A stretch of 64,000 bases of DNA from Mesorhizobium kowhaii (GCF_003253745.1 NZ_MZXV01000080.1:330001-394000); one strand, 5' to 3'; shown: positions 30,373-40,405, counted from the stretch's first letter. Notes: generated from the letters alone by a model not told the origin. Numbers and translations: made by a program.

Positions 30373-33105
30373 ATGGTCAGTCTCGGCGGTCTCGCCCGTA
30401 AGGTTTTCGGTTCCTCCAACGACCGTCGCGTCAAATCGACCCGGCCCCGTGTCGAGGCGATCAACGCCATGGAAAACGAGATGAGGGCGCTCTCCGACGA
30501 AGAGTTGGTCGCCCGCACCGCGAAATTCCGCCAGGACATCGCCAACGGCGCCACGCTCGATGACCTTTTGGTACCCGCCTTTGCCACCGCCCGCGAGGCG
30601 GCGCGCCGCGTGCTCGGCATGCGCCCCTTCGACGTCCAGCTGATCGGCGGCATGGTGCTGCACAATGGCGGCATTGCCGAGATGCGCACCGGCGAAGGCA
30701 AGACCCTGGTCGCGACGCTGCCGGTCTACCTCAACGCGCTCGCCGGCAACGGCGTCCACGTCGTCACCGTCAACGACTATCTCGCCACCCGCGACTCCGA
30801 ATGGATGGGCCGCGTCTACAAGTTCCTCGGCCTCTCGGTCGGCGTCATCGTCCACGGCCTGTCCGACGAGGAGCGCCGCGTCGCCTACGCCGCCGACGTC
30901 ACCTACGCCACCAACAACGAGCTCGGCTTCGACTATCTGCGCGACAACATGAAGTACGAGCGCGCCCAGATGGTGCAGCGCGGTCACAATTACGCGATCG
31001 TCGACGAAGTCGATTCCATCCTGGTCGACGAGGCGCGCACGCCGCTGATCATTTCCGGTCCGCTCGAGGACCGCTCGGAAATGTACAACACCATCGACAC
31101 CTTCATCATCCAGCTGCAGCCGCAGGATTATGAGATCGACGAGAAGCAGAAGACCTCGATCTTCACCGAGGAAGGCACCGAGAAGCTGGAGAACCTGCTG
31201 CGCGACGCCGGCCTGCTCAAGGGCGAGTCGCTCTACGACGTCGAGAACGTCGCCATCGTCCACCATGTCAACAATGCGCTGAAGGCGCACCGGCTGTTCC
31301 AGAAGGACAAGGACTATATCGTCCGCAACGACGAGATCGTCATCATCGACGAGTTCACCGGCCGCATGATGCCGGGCCGCCGCTATTCGGAAGGCCTGCA
31401 CCAGGCGCTCGAAGCCAAGGAGCATGTGGCGATCCAGCCGGAGAACCAGACGCTCGCCTCCGTCACCTTCCAGAACTATTTCCGCCTCTACAAGAAGCTC
31501 GCCGGCATGACCGGCACGGCGCTGACCGAGGCCGAGGAATTCGGCAACATCTACAATCTCGACGTCACCGAGATCCCGACCAACCTGCCCGTCATCCGCA
31601 AGGATGAGGACGACGAGGTCTACCGGACGGTCGAGGAGAAATACAAGGCGATCGTCAAGGAGATCCGAGAGGCCAGCGCCAAGGGCCAGCCGACGCTGGT
31701 CGGCACCACCTCCATTGAAAAGTCCGAGCAACTGGCCGAGCGCCTGCGCAAGGAAGGCTTCAAGGATTTCGAGGTGCTGAATGCCCGCCACCACGAGCGC
31801 GAGGCGGCGATTGTCGCCCAGGCCGGCAAGCCGGGCGCCATCACCATCGCCACCAACATGGCCGGCCGCGGCACCGACATCCAGCTCGGCGGCAATGCCG
31901 AGATGCGCATCGCCGACGAACTGGGCGACATGCCTGAGGGCCCCGAGCGCGAGGCCAAGGAAAAAGCGATCCGCGACGACATCGCCAGGCTGAAGGAAAA
32001 GGCGCTGGCCGCCGGCGGCCTGTACGTGCTCGCCACCGAACGCCATGAATCGCGCCGCATCGACAACCAGCTCAGAGGCCGCTCCGGCCGCCAGGGCGAC
32101 CCCGGCCGCTCGAAATTCTTCCTGTCGCTGCAGGACGATCTGATGCGCATCTTCGGCTCCGAACGCATGGACGGCATGCTGCAGAAGCTCGGCCTCAAGG
32201 AAGACGAAGCGATCATCCATCCATGGATCAACAAGGCGCTGGAAAAGGCGCAGAAGAAGGTCGAGGCGCGCAACTTCGACATCCGCAAGAACCTGCTGAA
32301 ATATGACGACGTCTCCAACGACCAGCGCAAGGTGGTGTTCGAGCAGCGCATCGAACTGATGGACGGCGAAGGCCTCTCGGAAATCATCGGCGAGATGCGC
32401 GAGGGCGTCATCGACGAGATCGTCGCCAAGGCCATCCCCGAAAATGCCTATGCCGAGCAGTGGGATGTTGCCGGGCTGAAGGCCGAGGTCGCCGAATTCC
32501 TCAATCTCGACCTGCCGGTCGAGGACTGGGCCAAGGAAGAGGGCATCGCCGAGGACGACATCCGCGAGCGCATCACCGAGGCCGCCGACGCCGCCGCCAA
32601 GGAACGCTCCGAGCGTTTCGGCCCCGAGGTGATGACCTATGTCGAACGTTCGGTGGTGCTGCAGACGCTCGACCATCTGTGGCGCGAGCACATCGTCAAT
32701 CTCGACCATCTGCGTTCGGTCGTCGGCTTCCGCGGCTACGCCCAGCGTGATCCGCTGCAGGAGTACAAGGGCGAAGCGTTCGAGCTGTTCCAGGCGATGC
32801 TGGGCAATCTGCGCCAGGCCGTCACCGCGCAATTGATGCGCGTCGAACTGGTCCGCCAGGCCGCCGAAGCACCGCCGCCCGAAGCGCCCGACATGTTCGG
32901 TACCCATATCGACGGCAGCACTGGCGAAAACGATTTTGACGGCGGCGAGACCGCCCTCCTGGTCCGCCCGGAGACCAACGCGATTGTCGCTCCCGAAGAC
33001 CGCGACCCGAACAACCAGGCGACCTGGGGCAAGATCGGCCGCAACGAAGCCTGCCCCTGCGGCTCCGGCAAGAAGTACAAGCACTGCCACGGCGCGTTCG
33101 CCTAA
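30373..33105 (+). CDS. secA: Preprotein translocase ATPase SecA
   Basis: Full-length (910 aa) SecA. Walker A is [15 protein letters not shown], the DEAD-like Walker B is [14 protein letters not shown], the helicase-like nucleotide domain 2 has [11 protein letters not shown], and the C-terminal zinc motif for SecB binding is [14 protein letters not shown]. It drives protein export through SecYEG. GAAAGGA precedes ATG 30373. The 249-bp gap to the divergent foldase gene must hold both promoters. Confidence 0.99.
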   Translation: MVSLGGLARKVFGSSNDRRVKSTRPRVEAINAMENEMRALSDEELVARTAKFRQDIANGATLDDLLVPAFATAREAARRVLGMRPFDVQLIGGMVLHNGGIAEMRTGEGKTLVATLPVYLNALAGNGVHVVTVNDYLATRDSEWMGRVYKFLGLSVGVIVHGLSDEERRVAYAADVTYATNNELGFDYLRDNMKYERAQMVQRGHNYAIVDEVDSILVDEARTPLIISGPLEDRSEMYNTIDTFIIQLQPQDYEIDEKQKTSIFTEEGTEKLENLLRDAGLLKGESLYDVENVAIVHHVNNALKAHRLFQKDKDYIVRNDEIVIIDEFTGRMMPGRRYSEGLHQALEAKEHVAIQPENQTLASVTFQNYFRLYKKLAGMTGTALTEAEEFGNIYNLDVTEIPTNLPVIRKDEDDEVYRTVEEKYKAIVKEIREASAKGQPTLVGTTSIEKSEQLAERLRKEGFKDFEVLNARHHEREAAIVAQAGKPGAITIATNMAGRGTDIQLGGNAEMRIADELGDMPEGPEREAKEKAIRDDIARLKEKALAAGGLYVLATERHESRRIDNQLRGRSGRQGDPGRSKFFLSLQDDLMRIFGSERMDGMLQKLGLKEDEAIIHPWINKALEKAQKKVEARNFDIRKNLLKYDDVSNDQRKVVFEQRIELMDGEGLSEIIGEMREGVIDEIVAKAIPENAYAEQWDVAGLKAEVAEFLNLDLPVEDWAKEEGIAEDDIRERITEAADAAAKERSERFGPEVMTYVERSVVLQTLDHLWREHIVNLDHLRSVVGFRGYAQRDPLQEYKGEAFELFQAMLGNLRQAVTAQLMRVELVRQAAEAPPPEAPDMFGTHIDGSTGENDFDGGETALLVRPETNAIVAPEDRDPNNQATWGKIGRNEACPCGSGKKYKHCHGAFA

Positions 33106-33507
33106 GCGCGCGTTCTCCCTTCTCCCCGTTCACGGGGAGAAGGTGCCCGGAGGGCCGGATGAGGGGCGGCGCGGATCTTCGCGATTAGCCGATCCCCACC
33201 AGAGGCCGGCAGGCCATCGGGGGCGCTGTGGCGCCGCGCCTGGCTCGCTCAGGCGGCATCGCCCACGCACGTATATGCTCTTCGATCTCGCCGGCGACCT
33301 GCATGACGTCTGCCGGCATAGCGAATGCGCGCCCCGCGCATCGGCGGCCTTGCCGGCCCTTCGCTATGGCTCCGGGCGTTCGTCGCTCGAAAAGCCAAAT
33401 CGTTGGCTTTTCGTCCGCTGTGCGGACCGCTCCTCACCCAACCGTTTCTTAATGTGTCTTTGATACACCAAAGCCTGAAAAGAGGCGGAAAACGGAGAGT
33501 AATCGGG
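33106..33507. other. Intergenic region secA to flippase with two hairpins
   Basis: About 400 bp with no convincing gene. It holds a perfect 12-bp-arm hairpin CCTTCTCCCCGT/ACGGGGAGAAGG (33118-33143), directly after secA and of the REP-like kind common in Mesorhizobium. A second 11-bp perfect hairpin is CGAAAAGCCAA/TTGGCTTTTCG (33388-33413). Neither is followed by a T-run, so terminator function is uncertain. The flippase ribosome site GGAGAG is at 33494-33499. Confidence 0.6.
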
Positions 33508-34908
33508 GTGCGCTTTTCCGCGGCCACGACAGCCGGGCGGTTCTTGCCGCGGCGTTTGGCGCTGCGCATGGGGCCGTTGCTAGGCCGCATCGACGCCGTG
33601 CTGTTCACCGCCGACGAACGCGGCGAGGCCGGCCGCATGTCGGTCATCGCTTTCTCCATCCGCATCATCAGCGCCGTCATCGCCTTCGTGAGCCAGGTGC
33701 TGATGGCCCGCTGGATGGGCTCGTTCGAATACGGCATCTTCGTCCTCGTCTGGGTGACGATGGTCATCGTCGGCAACCTCGCCTGCCTTGGCTTCCACAC
33801 CTCGGTCATCCGCTTCATTCCCGAATACCGCGAGCGCGGCATGCTGGCCGAATTGCGCGGCATCGTGCTGGCCAGCCGGCTGTTCGTGCTGATCGCCTCC
33901 ACGCTCATCGCCGGGCTCGGCGCGCTCGGCGTCTGGCTGGCTTCGCCGTGGATAGAGAACTACTACGTGGTACCGTTCATCCTCGGCGTCATCTGCCTGC
34001 CGATGATCGCCATGTCCGACCTGCTGCAAGGGCTGGCGCGCGCCAATTCATGGGCGCTGTTCGCGCTGTCGCCGACCTATCTGATACGGCCGGTGCTGAT
34101 CCTGCTGTTCATGGCGCTGATGCTGGTCGCCGGCTATGCGCCGGACGCCAAGACCGCCATCTTCGCTTCGATCGCCGCCACCTATGTCACCACGCTCGGT
34201 CAACTCATCGGCGTTACCCAACGCATGGACAAGAGAACCCCGGCAGGGCCGATGAAGGTGCATTTCGCGCAATGGTTCATCGTGTCGCTGCCGATCTTCC
34301 TGGTCGAAAGCTTCTTCTTCCTGCTCACCAATGCCGATGTCTTGATGGTCGGCGCCTATATGAATCCCAACGACGTCGCCGTCTATTTCGCCACGGTGAA
34401 GACGCTGGCGCTGGTGCATTTCGTCTATTTCGCCGTCAAGGCCGGTGTTGCCCAGCGCTATGCGCAGTTCACCCATGGCGAGCCGCAAAAGCTCGTCGCC
34501 TTCGCCCGCGAGACGGTGTCGTGGACCTTCTGGCCCTCGCTGCTGATGGCGCTGCTGGTGCTTGCCTTGGGTGAGCCGATGCTGGTGCTGTTCGGCCCTG
34601 AATTCAGCAGTGGCTATCCGCTGCTGTTCCTGCTCGTTTTCGGCGTCGTGGCCCGCGCCGCCGTCGGTCCGTGCGAAAGCCTGCTGACGATGAGCGGCAA
34701 CCAGAACATCTGCGCCGCCGTCTATGCCATGACGCTGGCCTTCAACATCGGCCTCAACGTGATGCTGATCCCGCCTTTCGGCCTGTGGGGCGCGGCGATG
34801 GCCACCGCCTTTGCCATGATCTTCGAAGCCTGCGCGCTGTCCTTCACCGTGTGGCGCAAGCTCGGCATCGTCATGCTCATCTTCGTGCCTGCGAAAGGAG
34901 CCGCGTGA
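33508..34908 (+). CDS. Oligosaccharide flippase (Wzx/MATE-like) family protein
   Basis: A 466-residue membrane protein with about twelve to fourteen helices and the polysaccharide-export pattern near the start (IISAVIAFVSQVLMARWMG, then FEYGIFVLVWV). It probably moves lipid-linked sugars for surface polysaccharide across the inner membrane. The start is GTG 33508, with GGAGAG eight bases upstream. The earlier in-frame start (33325) would cross the hairpin at 33388. Its stop overlaps the next gene's ATG (TGATG). Confidence 0.85.
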   Translation: MRFSAATTAGRFLPRRLALRMGPLLGRIDAVLFTADERGEAGRMSVIAFSIRIISAVIAFVSQVLMARWMGSFEYGIFVLVWVTMVIVGNLACLGFHTSVIRFIPEYRERGMLAELRGIVLASRLFVLIASTLIAGLGALGVWLASPWIENYYVVPFILGVICLPMIAMSDLLQGLARANSWALFALSPTYLIRPVLILLFMALMLVAGYAPDAKTAIFASIAATYVTTLGQLIGVTQRMDKRTPAGPMKVHFAQWFIVSLPIFLVESFFFLLTNADVLMVGAYMNPNDVAVYFATVKTLALVHFVYFAVKAGVAQRYAQFTHGEPQKLVAFARETVSWTFWPSLLMALLVLALGEPMLVLFGPEFSSGYPLLFLLVFGVVARAAVGPCESLLTMSGNQNICAAVYAMTLAFNIGLNVMLIPPFGLWGAAMATAFAMIFEACALSFTVWRKLGIVMLIFVPAKGAA

Positions 34909-36188
34909 TGGCCGCCATCCCGTTGCTTGAGGAAACCAGCGGCGGCACGGCCGGCGCCATGGTGTCCGGCCTTGCCGGGCTGACCCGCGACGCCGACCCC
35001 GCCCATATCGAAATTTTCGCCAACAACCGGCCGGAGCGAAAACTCGCCATCTACCCGGCATCGGCCGGCTTCGACCTGGTCGAGGAACTGGATTATCTCT
35101 GCACCCGCACGATCGAGCCGAACGTTTTCTTCAACCCGCGCTTCCTGGCGCCGGCCATGCCCCGGCTGGAGGATCGCGAGGTGCGGCTGGCGGTGATCCG
35201 CGACGGCGACGAATACCGCAACCGGTTGCGGCTGCTGGTGCCGTTCTCGGTGGAACGGCCGGGGATGCCGCTCGGCGTGCCGGTCATGCGCACGTGGTCG
35301 AGCCCGTTCGGCCCGCTCGGCACGCCGCTGGTCGATCGCGACGATCCGGTTGGCGTCGTCGAGGACTTCTTCTCGGTGCTGTCGCGCCCGCACCTCAAGC
35401 TGCCGAAAGTCTTCGTCCTGCCCGACATCCGGCTCGATGGCCCGGTGGCGAGCCTGCTTGCCACCGTGGCCGAGACGCGCGGCCTGATGCTGGTCACCAC
35501 CGGCCAGACCCAGCGCCCCGCGCTGGACAGCGAAGCCGACGGAGACGAGTATCTTAAGGCCTCGCTGCGCCCGCACCATTATCGCGAGTTCCGGCGCCTG
35601 AAGCGGCGCCTCGGCGATCTCGGCAAACTGGAACATGCCGTGGCGCGCGGCCCTGAAGAGATCCGCCATGCCATCGAAAGCTTCCTGTCGCTGGAAGCAG
35701 CCGGCTGGAAAGGCCGCGAACGCACAGCCATGGCGATCGACCGCTACCGCGCCGCCTTCGCCCGCGAAGCCGTGCACCGGCTGGCCGAACAGGACATGTG
35801 CCGCATCCATTCGCTGACGCTCGACGGCCGCACCATTGCCTGCCTGATCGTCTTCGTCGAAGCCGGCATCGCCTACACCTGGAAGACGGCCTATGACGAG
35901 ACGCTGGCCGCCTGTTCGCCGGGCACGCTGCTGATGATCGAGGTGACCAGGCAGCATCTCGACGATCCCAACATCATGATGACCGATTCCTGCGCCATGC
36001 CCGACCATCCGGTGATGAGCCGGCTATGGACCGAGCGCAAACCGATGGGCACGCTGGTGATCGGCCTGACGCCGGACGCCGACCGCCTCACCCGCCAGGC
36101 CGCTTCGCAGCTGCATCTCTACCGCGAGACCCGCAACATGGCCCGCCTGCTGCGCCTCCGGATGAAGAGCTTGCTGGGCCGGCGGTAG
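34908..36188 (+). CDS. GNAT/BioF2-like (CelD) acyltransferase family protein
   Basis: A 426-residue protein of the CelD/BioF2-like acetyltransferase family. The C-terminal half has the GNAT-type segments REFRRLKRRLGDLG, AGWKGRERTA and AGIAYTWKTAYDETLA. Such proteins occur in cellulose and exopolysaccharide loci and may acylate sugars. Coupling to the flippase by TGATG supports a joint surface-polysaccharide role. It is the last clearly core-like gene before the accessory stretch. Confidence 0.85.
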   Translation: MAAIPLLEETSGGTAGAMVSGLAGLTRDADPAHIEIFANNRPERKLAIYPASAGFDLVEELDYLCTRTIEPNVFFNPRFLAPAMPRLEDREVRLAVIRDGDEYRNRLRLLVPFSVERPGMPLGVPVMRTWSSPFGPLGTPLVDRDDPVGVVEDFFSVLSRPHLKLPKVFVLPDIRLDGPVASLLATVAETRGLMLVTTGQTQRPALDSEADGDEYLKASLRPHHYREFRRLKRRLGDLGKLEHAVARGPEEIRHAIESFLSLEAAGWKGRERTAMAIDRYRAAFAREAVHRLAEQDMCRIHSLTLDGRTIACLIVFVEAGIAYTWKTAYDETLAACSPGTLLMIEVTRQHLDDPNIMMTDSCAMPDHPVMSRLWTERKPMGTLVIGLTPDADRLTRQAASQLHLYRETRNMARLLRLRMKSLLGRR

Positions 36189-36194
36189 TAACTG

Positions 36195-36377
36195 ATGCCA
36201 AACCGGAAATTGCGACAACCTGGTCTGTGGGCCGCGCTGCTGATTGGCCTTGCAATCACATTTGGAAATGCCTTCAGGCACACTGAGCTCAAGACGATCG
36301 AACCGTCGAAGTGCATTCCAACGGTTGTCGTGTCTGCCTCTGCAAGCCGTCTTGAGCCCAATAAGATCAGTGCCTGA
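36195..36377 (+). CDS. Possible small membrane protein
   Basis: A 60-residue frame with one hydrophobic stretch (GLWAALLIGLAITFGNAF) and a polar, cysteine-containing tail. There is no family recognition and only a weak GGCGGT ribosome site. It starts 7 bp after the GNAT gene and could be read-through from that operon. It may be chance. Confidence 0.3.
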   Translation: MPNRKLRQPGLWAALLIGLAITFGNAFRHTELKTIEPSKCIPTVVVSASASRLEPNKISA

Positions 36378-36588
36378 AAATGGGATGCTGTCCCTAGCCG
36401 GGGTCTCAAGGCTGGATCGAACTGGCGTCCAGACCGAACAATCTATCAGCAATCACAAGACTTTATGTGCCCCTCGCCCGAGGCCGATAGTCTCAATGTA
36501 CTTCAACGGGTAATCGCGCGCTGCCGCATATCTGATCGGTTCAGAGAAATCTGTACCAAACATTCCCGACCTCCATTACCATCCCCTC
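36378..36588. other. Intergenic region before the DUF982 gene
   Basis: A 211-bp gap. TCCCTAGCCGG (36391-36401) weakly resembles the tRNA-Leu acceptor end found at 40167, and an inverted pair CTGGA/TCCAG with GGTCT/AGACC follows. No gene was seen. Confidence 0.4.
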
Positions 36589-36834
36589 ATGTCTCTCCAT
36601 TGGTTCAACCCTCCGGTCTACGTTAGGACTGATCGACCTGGGCTCCGCTTCGGGGTCAGTCACGCCGAGGGCGCCGCTGAGCAACTCCTCAGGTGGACCA
36701 AGCGCGGCCCCAAGTGGAAGCAGGCGATTGAGACCTGCATGGCCGCCATTGAAGGAGACGTGCCCTCTCAGGACGCCCGCAGGGCATTCGAGGCAGCGGC
36801 CAAGGAAGAGAGCATGCTCCTTCCACCCGCTTAA
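36589..36834 (+). CDS. DUF982 family protein
   Basis: An 81-residue protein matching the short, rhizobia-restricted DUF982 family. Conserved features are the N-terminal W-FNPPVYVRT strand, AAEQLLRWTKRGPKWKQAI and CMAAIEGDVPSQDARRAFEA. Function is unknown; genomes often hold many copies, mainly in plasmids and islands. Its presence marks the start of accessory DNA here. Confidence 0.82.
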   Translation: MSLHWFNPPVYVRTDRPGLRFGVSHAEGAAEQLLRWTKRGPKWKQAIETCMAAIEGDVPSQDARRAFEAAAKEESMLLPPA

Positions 36835-37104
36835 GCCCCCTGACCGCCCAACCCTCACTCCATGTCAGGCACGTCCCCGCCAACAAAGAGCGTGGTCGGC
36901 TCCCCGCCGCAGGTCGCTATGGCCTCGTCGGCGGCAAGCTCCCAGTCGTCCACGGTAAATTGAGTTGCTGCTCCGTTGCCGTTTGGCTCACGCCGCGAAC
37001 CATTAGGTGACCCTTGTCGGAACCTGCCGGCCATCTTGACCGTTCTGTATCAGCGGGCAACCGGCGAATCCGGGGCGTTCGCCAAGCGAAAAGAGCGAGT
37101 AGAA
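36835..37104. other. Intergenic region with a degraded minus-strand coding remnant
   Basis: On the minus strand between 36860 and 36990 a frame reads FTVDDWELAADEAIATCGGE and ends GGDVPDME. This resembles the start of short rhizobial hypothetical proteins but has no start codon and a foreign end. It is probably a remnant. Confidence 0.35.
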
Positions 37105-37368
37105 ATGGCTGTCATCCTGATCGGTGCATTGCTCATTGTCGCTGGCATTGTCTACATGGCGCTCGCAGTCCTTAGTCGCGGGCGGCTTAGCGATCCGACG
37201 CCCTTTCCCGCGCCGCCCGATGGCCCGACGCCAAATCTCGCAACGCCAGGTCCCACACTTGAGCCGCGCCGTCGCGGGCTCGGTTTCCTCGGCCTGTCGC
37301 AAAACTGGCCCGGCCTACTGATGATCGGGATCGGCGTCATGTTGCTGTTGTCGGTGGTCGTCCTATAG
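37105..37368 (+). CDS. Small hypothetical protein with two membrane helices
   Basis: An 87-residue protein with N- and C-terminal helices (VILIGALLIVAGIVYMALAV and GLLMIGIGVMLLLSVVV) around a proline-rich polar loop. ATG 37105 was chosen because it begins directly at the first helix. An earlier in-frame ATG (36976) adds a non-conserved polar leader. No family was recognised and no neighbour suggests a role. Confidence 0.6.
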   Translation: MAVILIGALLIVAGIVYMALAVLSRGRLSDPTPFPAPPDGPTPNLATPGPTLEPRRRGLGFLGLSQNWPGLLMIGIGVMLLLSVVVL

Positions 37369-37727
37369 GGCTTCAGCGTCCTCGTCGCCGCCCTTGCCCA
37401 GTAGAAGTCGCAACTCTCGTTCAACGACGCCTGCACGACGGCACAATCGGACAGCGCCAACCGGCAAGACCTGCCCGCCAGCCCGAATGTCATAATCTTC
37501 GCGCAAGACAGGAAGACGCTACCGAAATCTGACGGCTCGAAGAGATGACGTCGAAGAATGGTGCCCCTAGCCGGCATTTACATACGACCACAGCTAGCAA
37601 TGGCCGTCGTCGCCCCGACAAACGCCCGACAGCGCAACCATTTGCGTCAGCGCCCGCCGCTACCGGGGCGATCGGCGGCCCGCGCACCTTGCACAGGGCT
37701 GTTCTATGGCTCCCCAGGCGAATTCGC
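37369..37727. other. Intergenic region with short tRNA-end repeat
   Basis: About 360 bp without a supported gene. It holds TGGTGCCCCTAGCCGG (37559-37574), an exact 16-bp copy of the tRNA-Leu 3' end at 40167-40182 in the same orientation. The similarity stops after this, so it is only the acceptor arm. Confidence 0.6.
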
Positions 37728-39635
37728 CTACCCCGTCTCGCATTCCGGTAGTCGCACTGGTTTGGCGAGCCCTGCCAGCGCCTCGGGCTTGGCGCAAAGC
37801 GGGAAGCCGGCGAGCGGCATTGTCTCGATGAAACGACCGCGCTCCGTCTTGCTCGAGCTGAATTCATTGACCATGCCCTCGACGGTCAGGTCCGGATACC
37901 GTTTGAGGGTTTCCCTAACCGAAGCATTCGCCTCATCGATTCGACCCAGTGCCGCCAGGGAGCTGCTACGCATCACCCATTCCCATTTGCTGTAGTTATC
38001 GGGCGTCTTGCGTACCAGCATCTTCAAGGCGTCCTCATAGCGGCCAGCCATAAAATAGGCAGTGGAGTAGAAACCAGTTGCCCACATCGGGTAATTCGGG
38101 TCGAGCCGTATAACTTGGTCGACCAACTGAGCGCCGCGTTCGGGTTCGTCGAAGCCTGACGCAAAGCCGGAATAGAATGTCAGGATTTCGGCCGAACCGG
38201 GAGCGAGGCGGAGGGCCGTGTCCAGCTCGACCTTGGCGCGGGCGTTGTCGCCCTTGTCTTTGAGGCTCATGCCAAAAACGGCGTGCGCCTCGGCGTCGCT
38301 CGGATCGAGCCGCACCGCGCGTTCGGCCACATCGGCAGCCGCCTTGATCTCGCTCTCGGAATTGATACCGAAGCCAGCCAATATGTTATGAGCATGATAG
38401 AGTTCCACCCAGGCGCGGGCGAACTCCGGGTCCAGCTTGACAGCGAGGTTGAGCAGCCTAATGGCCTCCTCCTCATCCGCTACGGTAATCTTTTCAATCC
38501 TTTCGGTTCCGAGCAGATAGTAGTCATAGACAGTCAAGTTGTCCGGCCGTTTACGCTTCGCTGCAGCCCGCCCCGCTCCCTGAATCAGCCCCACGCCGTT
38601 GCCGAGACGGTTGGTGACCTGCTCGGCGATCTCGGTTTGCACGGCGAATACGTCTTCAGCAGGCCGGTCCCATCGCTCCGACCACAGATGGTTGCCGGTT
38701 TTTGCATCGATCAACTGCGCGGTGATCCGCAGCCGACCGCCCTGGCGCTGGATCGAGCCTTCCAGCACATAGCCGACGTCGAGCGCACTCGCGACCTGGC
38801 GGACATCCACCGACTTGCCTTTGTACGCTTGCGTCGAATTGCGTGCCACGACGTCGAGTTCGGGAAACTGCGCGAGATCGGTGATGATGTCCTCGGTGAG
38901 GCCATCGGCCAGACGCCCGGTGGCGTCGTCGCCGCCAAAGTTGTTGAAGGGCAGCACTGCGACCGACGGCTTGGCCCCCAGTGGCGTAGGCTGAAAGAAC
39001 CACCAGGTCCCTCCACCCGCCAGAGCCAGCACCACGATGGCCGCCGCAGCCTTCCTGGTCCAGCGCGGCATCGCCTTGCGCAAGGTCCAGCGCGGCCGCT
39101 TGCCATCGAGCCTTAGCCGGTACATCCGCACCGGACGGCTGATATTCTTTACTTGTTGCTCGCCAGCGAAATCGAGGGACCAATCAAGCTTGCCTTGCAG
39201 ATGGTCAAAGGCTGTGCCCGACACGATCACGCCGCCAGCATCAGCGAGTTGCTGCAATCGCGCGGCGACATTGACGCCATCGCCATAGACATCGCCGTCA
39301 ACCAGCGCAACGTCACCCAGATTGACCCCGATGCGGAACACGATGCGCTCAGGCTCGGGTAGACCTTCATTGCGCGCGGCCGCCGCGCTTTGGATTTCCG
39401 CTGCGCAGGCGACTGCGTCGACCACGCTGTCGAAGGCGACAAGCGCGCCATCGCCCATGAGCTTGATGAGGCGGCCATGGTGCAGGGAGATGGTGGGGTC
39501 GAACAGCTCGGCACGAACGGATTTCAATCGCTCAATGGTGCCGGCCTCATCGGCCTCCATCGCCTTTGAATAGCCGACCATATCGGCCGCCAGGATCGCC
39601 AGCATCTTCCGGTCGAGCGGGGAACTACTCACCAT
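37728..39635 (-). CDS. Class III adenylate/guanylate cyclase with TolB-like and TPR region
   Basis: A 635-residue protein. The N-terminal CHD cyclase domain has the metal aspartates in AILAADMVGYSKAM and KLMGDGALVAFDS, and DVYGDGVNVAARL supplies transition-state N and R. One membrane helix (AAAAIVVLALAGGGTWWFF, about residue 205) follows, then a TolB-N-like domain (PSVAVLPFNNFGGDD) and TPR-like helices (about 390-590). This is the large rhizobial multi-copy cyclase family making cAMP. AGGGGCACG precedes the ATG. A 16-bp palindrome lies 7 bp upstream. It is flanked by two copies of the tRNA-Leu 3' end. Confidence 0.92.
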   Translation of the reverse strand: MVSSSPLDRKMLAILAADMVGYSKAMEADEAGTIERLKSVRAELFDPTISLHHGRLIKLMGDGALVAFDSVVDAVACAAEIQSAAAARNEGLPEPERIVFRIGVNLGDVALVDGDVYGDGVNVAARLQQLADAGGVIVSGTAFDHLQGKLDWSLDFAGEQQVKNISRPVRMYRLRLDGKRPRWTLRKAMPRWTRKAAAAIVVLALAGGGTWWFFQPTPLGAKPSVAVLPFNNFGGDDATGRLADGLTEDIITDLAQFPELDVVARNSTQAYKGKSVDVRQVASALDVGYVLEGSIQRQGGRLRITAQLIDAKTGNHLWSERWDRPAEDVFAVQTEIAEQVTNRLGNGVGLIQGAGRAAAKRKRPDNLTVYDYYLLGTERIEKITVADEEEAIRLLNLAVKLDPEFARAWVELYHAHNILAGFGINSESEIKAAADVAERAVRLDPSDAEAHAVFGMSLKDKGDNARAKVELDTALRLAPGSAEILTFYSGFASGFDEPERGAQLVDQVIRLDPNYPMWATGFYSTAYFMAGRYEDALKMLVRKTPDNYSKWEWVMRSSSLAALGRIDEANASVRETLKRYPDLTVEGMVNEFSSSKTERGRFIETMPLAGFPLCAKPEALAGLAKPVRLPECETG

Positions 39636-40166
39636 CGTGCCCCTGCATGTACATGCAGTATGCCGATCACCCTACACCCATCGAAGTGGCGCCGCTACCA
39701 CACCGCCAAAACGGCATGTCTGCTGTTGGCCAAACTATCGAGGTGAGCATGCCGCAAATTGGATGCCCTAGGCATCCTTCTTTGGTCATTTTGTCCGCAG
39801 AATTGACGCTCCCGCCGACACCAATGGCCGCTTCGGGGAAGCTGAATGATAGCGGTGGGACTGTTGGTCAACGGCGGGAATGGGCCGTGAATGACGTTCT
39901 TCGTGACGATGGCGATCATCAACTTACTTCAAACCCCTGTCGTCCCTCGTCCGACGCCGGAGGATGTTTGCTTGAGGCTGGAAAGCCGCAGCGGTCATGA
40001 CCCCAACAGGTAGGCATACAAACCAATACCCCCATTTTCGCCTAGACGGCCATGGTACGGGCTACATAGGGCTGCCAACGAAGCCTTCTAAGGTGGATTT
40101 TCGGGTGGATGGAAATCCATCCAGTTCTTGTATCCTACTGGAAGTAAGCCATTTTCAGTAGGAAAT
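39636..40166. other. Intergenic region between cyclase and tRNA fragment
   Basis: 530 bp with no supported gene. It holds the palindrome at 39643-39658, a short hairpin GGATGCC/GGCATCC (39761-39777), a hairpin GGATGG/CCATCC (40107-40122) and an inverted pair TCCTACTG/CAGTAGGA (40133-40163). The last two lie just downstream of the tRNA fragment on its own strand and could be the original tRNA terminator. Confidence 0.5.
39643..39658. promoter_or_regulatory. Perfect 16-bp palindrome upstream of the cyclase
   Basis: CTGCATGTACATGCAG reads the same on both strands. It is centred about 15 bp upstream of the cyclase ATG and touches the ribosome-site region. It may be an operator for a dimeric repressor or a small mRNA hairpin. 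Confidence 0.45.
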
Positions 40167-40219
40167 TGGTGCCCCTAGCCGGAATCGAACCAGCACTCCT
40201 TGCGGAACTCGATTTTGAG
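40167..40219 (-). other. tRNA-Leu(CAA) 3' half, integration site remnant
   Basis: Read on the minus strand these 53 nt are the 3' part of a class II tRNA: anticodon-loop region CTCAAAA, 3' anticodon stem TCGAG, long variable arm TTCCGCAAGGA, T-arm CTGGTTCGATTCCGG, acceptor strand and encoded CCA. The 5' half is absent; upstream bases do not pair with TCGAG. This is the pattern of a displaced tRNA end after site-specific integration with crossover at the anticodon loop. The integrase gene begins 187 bp away. Confidence 0.8.
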
Positions 40220-40405
40220 CCGTCCATGAGCGGCTATGCTGAACCTCGCCGAATGCAAGTAAGAATGCGAAAACCTACTACGATCAAAGACTTGTCTTGC
40301 ATCGTGGGGTCGCCAACCTTCTCCATGGCTTTCGGCAGTAGCCGGGAGCCGACCGCCTGAGTGCCCCTATTCGGCTCCTAGAATTTTGAGGTTCGGAGAC
40401 GATAG

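Noticed and set aside
30304-33090. A 928-aa minus-strand frame opposite secA
   Set aside because: A shadow of secA; valine/aspartate-rich composition typical of reverse GC-rich frames.
36391-36401. A third copy of the tRNA-Leu acceptor end
   Set aside because: Only 11 matching bases (TCCCTAGCCGG) without the T-arm; likely chance.
39895-40016. A short plus-strand frame (MAIINLLQTPVVPRPTPEDV)
   Set aside because: Only 34 residues, no ribosome site, and no family; possibly a remnant but not supportable.
40166-40360. A 64-aa plus-strand ORF across the tRNA fragment
   Set aside because: Its first residues are just the antisense translation of the tRNA-Leu 3' half, a common gene-calling artefact.
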